DNA of 64,000 nucleotides from Erpobdella octoculata (lineage: Eukaryota; Annelida; Clitellata; Hirudinida; Erpobdellidae): contig OZ022243.1 in assembly GCA_963978895.1 (NCBI GenBank), forward strand, positions 14,073,765-14,137,764, read 5' to 3'. Made by a program: the position numbers and the translations under genes. Shown here piece by piece: positions 62,336-64,000 of the stretch (positions are counted from its first letter, which is position 1; each line of letters opens with the position of its first letter). Under the pieces are notes generated by a model, which saw nothing but the letters and a program-made list of their open reading frames with translations, searched no databases and was not told the origin of the DNA.

Positions 62336-62543
62336 GAGCTCTTTTCTGTTTAAGAACGTCAATCGATTCGGAATTGTTGGAATGCACTGCGCTGACATGC
62401 TCTTTTAGCTCGTCCGGTTTTAAATTGTCATTTGACAGGACTTTGTCACCTTTCAGTTTTGAAATGCCTGTTGAAGTGATAACCAGGGATGGATCCGGGG
62501 AATGGGAGAATGCATTTGACGGACTTTGACACATTAAAAACAA
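62336..62543 (-). pseudogene. BED-like zinc-finger fragment of a hAT transposase
   Basis: The minus-strand frame reads VLSNDNLKPDELKEHVSAVH, then VLKQKRAR. This resembles the finger of ZBED5/FAM200-type hAT-derived proteins (V-L-S-N-x-x-x-K-P-x-x-L-x-x-H-x-x-x-x-H). The upstream Cys pair is not seen. Confidence 0.5.
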
Positions 62544-62549
62544 TTCGGT

Positions 62550-64000
62550 CGTTCTTTTCAGTGAAAAATTGAAACCATAATGAACACAGTCTTATGAATA
62601 TTTCCGTTTTTTTACACCTTTCAGTTTTGAAATGCCAGTTAAAGTGATAACTAGAGACATATTCGGGGGGAATGCATCCCCCGGAGTATCGATTGAAAAT
62701 TTTTAGGTAGAATACCTGGTTTTTGGAAAATGACTGTTGTTGAAAGTAAAATTGCTAAAAAATACTTACGATTACCCCCGGTCATTAGCTTTTTTGGAAG
62801 AAAAAAGTAGAAGTCATTCAATTTTTTATTAAAAATACCCCTTCCCCAATTTTGGAATTGCATCTCCCATCATGAATTCAATTTAATAGAATGTAAAGTC
62901 CACAGCAACAAATAAGCCCACAAAATTTAAACTCAATTGGATAACGGGAAGTTGGTTTTTTTAGTTGTAAAGGGTCTCAACTTATGGTTCAAGTAAGCAA
63001 ACACGGTGAAGTTAAAATAAAGAATTTAAAAATACAAGCATTGCCAAAATTAAAAATGTTCTTATTATTAAAAATTAAAATTGTAAAGAATATTTGTTTC
63101 AAATTTAGATATTTTATTTAATTTTTTTAGCACCCCCTAAACTAGAACGGCACCCCCTTAAAGGGGGGGGGGTGAAAACAACGGTTAAGAACCCTTGACC
63201 AGGAGCTATGCGCATGTTGTGCTTCATAGACTTCACGATATTGTTGTCTGTTGGTAATTCTGTCAGGGCCCATGCAACCTCAGCCTTGAACAATAAAACA
63301 AGGGTTATTTCGGATATTTGGAACTACTGGATAGTAGCCATTTGAAATAATTTGAGAAATTGGACCAAATTATCAATCGTTTTCAATTCCTCATTGCTCA
63401 AAATTTTATCAAATTGCGCAAATGACTAAGACACCTTTCAATATGTTTCTGATTTTTAATTAGACTGTCCAGCATCATGAGTTCACGAGTAGACAATTCC
63501 ACCTGGTAGGGCAATCTTTCTTCAAAGTTACCATATTCTGACATTTTTTTAGACTCGTTCCATTCGTCGTTTTCTGAATCAATCAACGCCCAACGCTGGA
63601 ACAACATCGTTGCTTTCACCTGAAATAATGCTAGACTGTTGGTTATTAACTGTTTCTAGAGTTTCTTCAAATTCTGAAACGAGCTACAATCGATCGTAAT
63701 TGCAATCCATATTAATCGCTTCATCTCAACAATATGATATAGAAGATATTATGCAAATGAAAAAGTCACTGAAACTTCGGATAGCTTTTTTTTGAATTTT
63801 TGGGTTCGGTATTTCATTTTTCCAAAAAAGGGTTCGGATTCGGGTTTTCAACATTTCAAAATCGGCCTAAGGTTTGCCACCTACCGAAAAAAACTAAAAA
63901 CTAAAAAATACATTAAATCTAAAAACTCAAATGCTTACAAAATTTCACCCATCAAAAACGAAAAAGTAAAAAATAATTTTTACATCATAAAAAATGCACT
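62550..64000. other. repeat-derived sequence without a supported gene
   Basis: 62614-62670 is a diverged direct copy of 62447-62510 ('CACCTTTCAGTTTTGAAATG'). G/C-runs at 63130-63170 look like hAT ends. A 73-residue minus frame (63619-63398) with ELSTRELMMLDSLIKN is plausible coding but unplaced. 63810-63860 resembles the ACCCGAA arrays of the 44 and 51 kb elements. Confidence 0.4.

Overview
The window is AT-rich eukaryotic DNA from an invertebrate animal; I cannot place it more precisely. It has spliced genes with GT-AG introns, metazoan-specific proteins (an integrin-adhesion LIM protein and a cyclic-nucleotide-gated channel), long (TA)n tracts, and dense transposon debris: CR1/Jockey-like LINEs, a Penelope-like fragment, Helitrons, hAT, piggyBac and PIF/Harbinger-type elements, and tRNA-derived SINEs. 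There is no prokaryotic operon, CRISPR array or defence island. Most long open frames are simple repeats read as protein.

Layout. 1-1 kb: an acidic ORF broken at two homopolymer runs. 2.35-3.94 kb (minus): the last four exons of mitochondrial ribosomal protein mL48, followed by a SINE and a decayed piggyBac element with intact TTAA ends (4.6-6.1 kb). 8.8-9.7 kb: a broken ORF of an invertebrate repeat-associated family. 10-13.3 kb: a 181-bp tandem triplication and two DNA transposons with perfect 8-bp target duplications. 16.4-18.2 kb (minus): the last two exons of an unrecognised gene. 18.6-22.2 kb: a nearly intact LINE.

24.5-38.75 kb (plus): a CNG channel gene. Its 10.7-kb intron holds two Helitron copies, a fold-back element with a hammerhead-like motif, a fold-back SINE cluster and many (TA)n tracts. 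39.49-48.60 kb (minus): a complete 12-exon PINCH/LIMS gene, tail to tail with the channel and about 0.74 kb away. Its introns hold at least four transposon insertions with recognisable ends. 50.3-54.6 kb: nested transposons, including a third Helitron that splits a Ulp1-like protease ORF. 55.9-59.5 kb: a second LINE of the same family, ending in a 1.4-kb compound microsatellite. 60.9-64 kb: a hAT relic and related repeats.

The host genes do not form a pathway: mL48 acts in mitochondrial translation, CNG in sensory or sperm signalling, PINCH in integrin-actin adhesion. The most notable host-gene observations are a CNG pore whose selectivity-filter glycine is replaced by valine, a 72-bp tandem triplication that copies this gene's splice acceptor, and a GC-AG intron in PINCH. 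The most notable mobile-element observations are a Helitron whose removal restores an ORF exactly, and the hammerhead-like motif inside 67-bp perfect inverted repeats.
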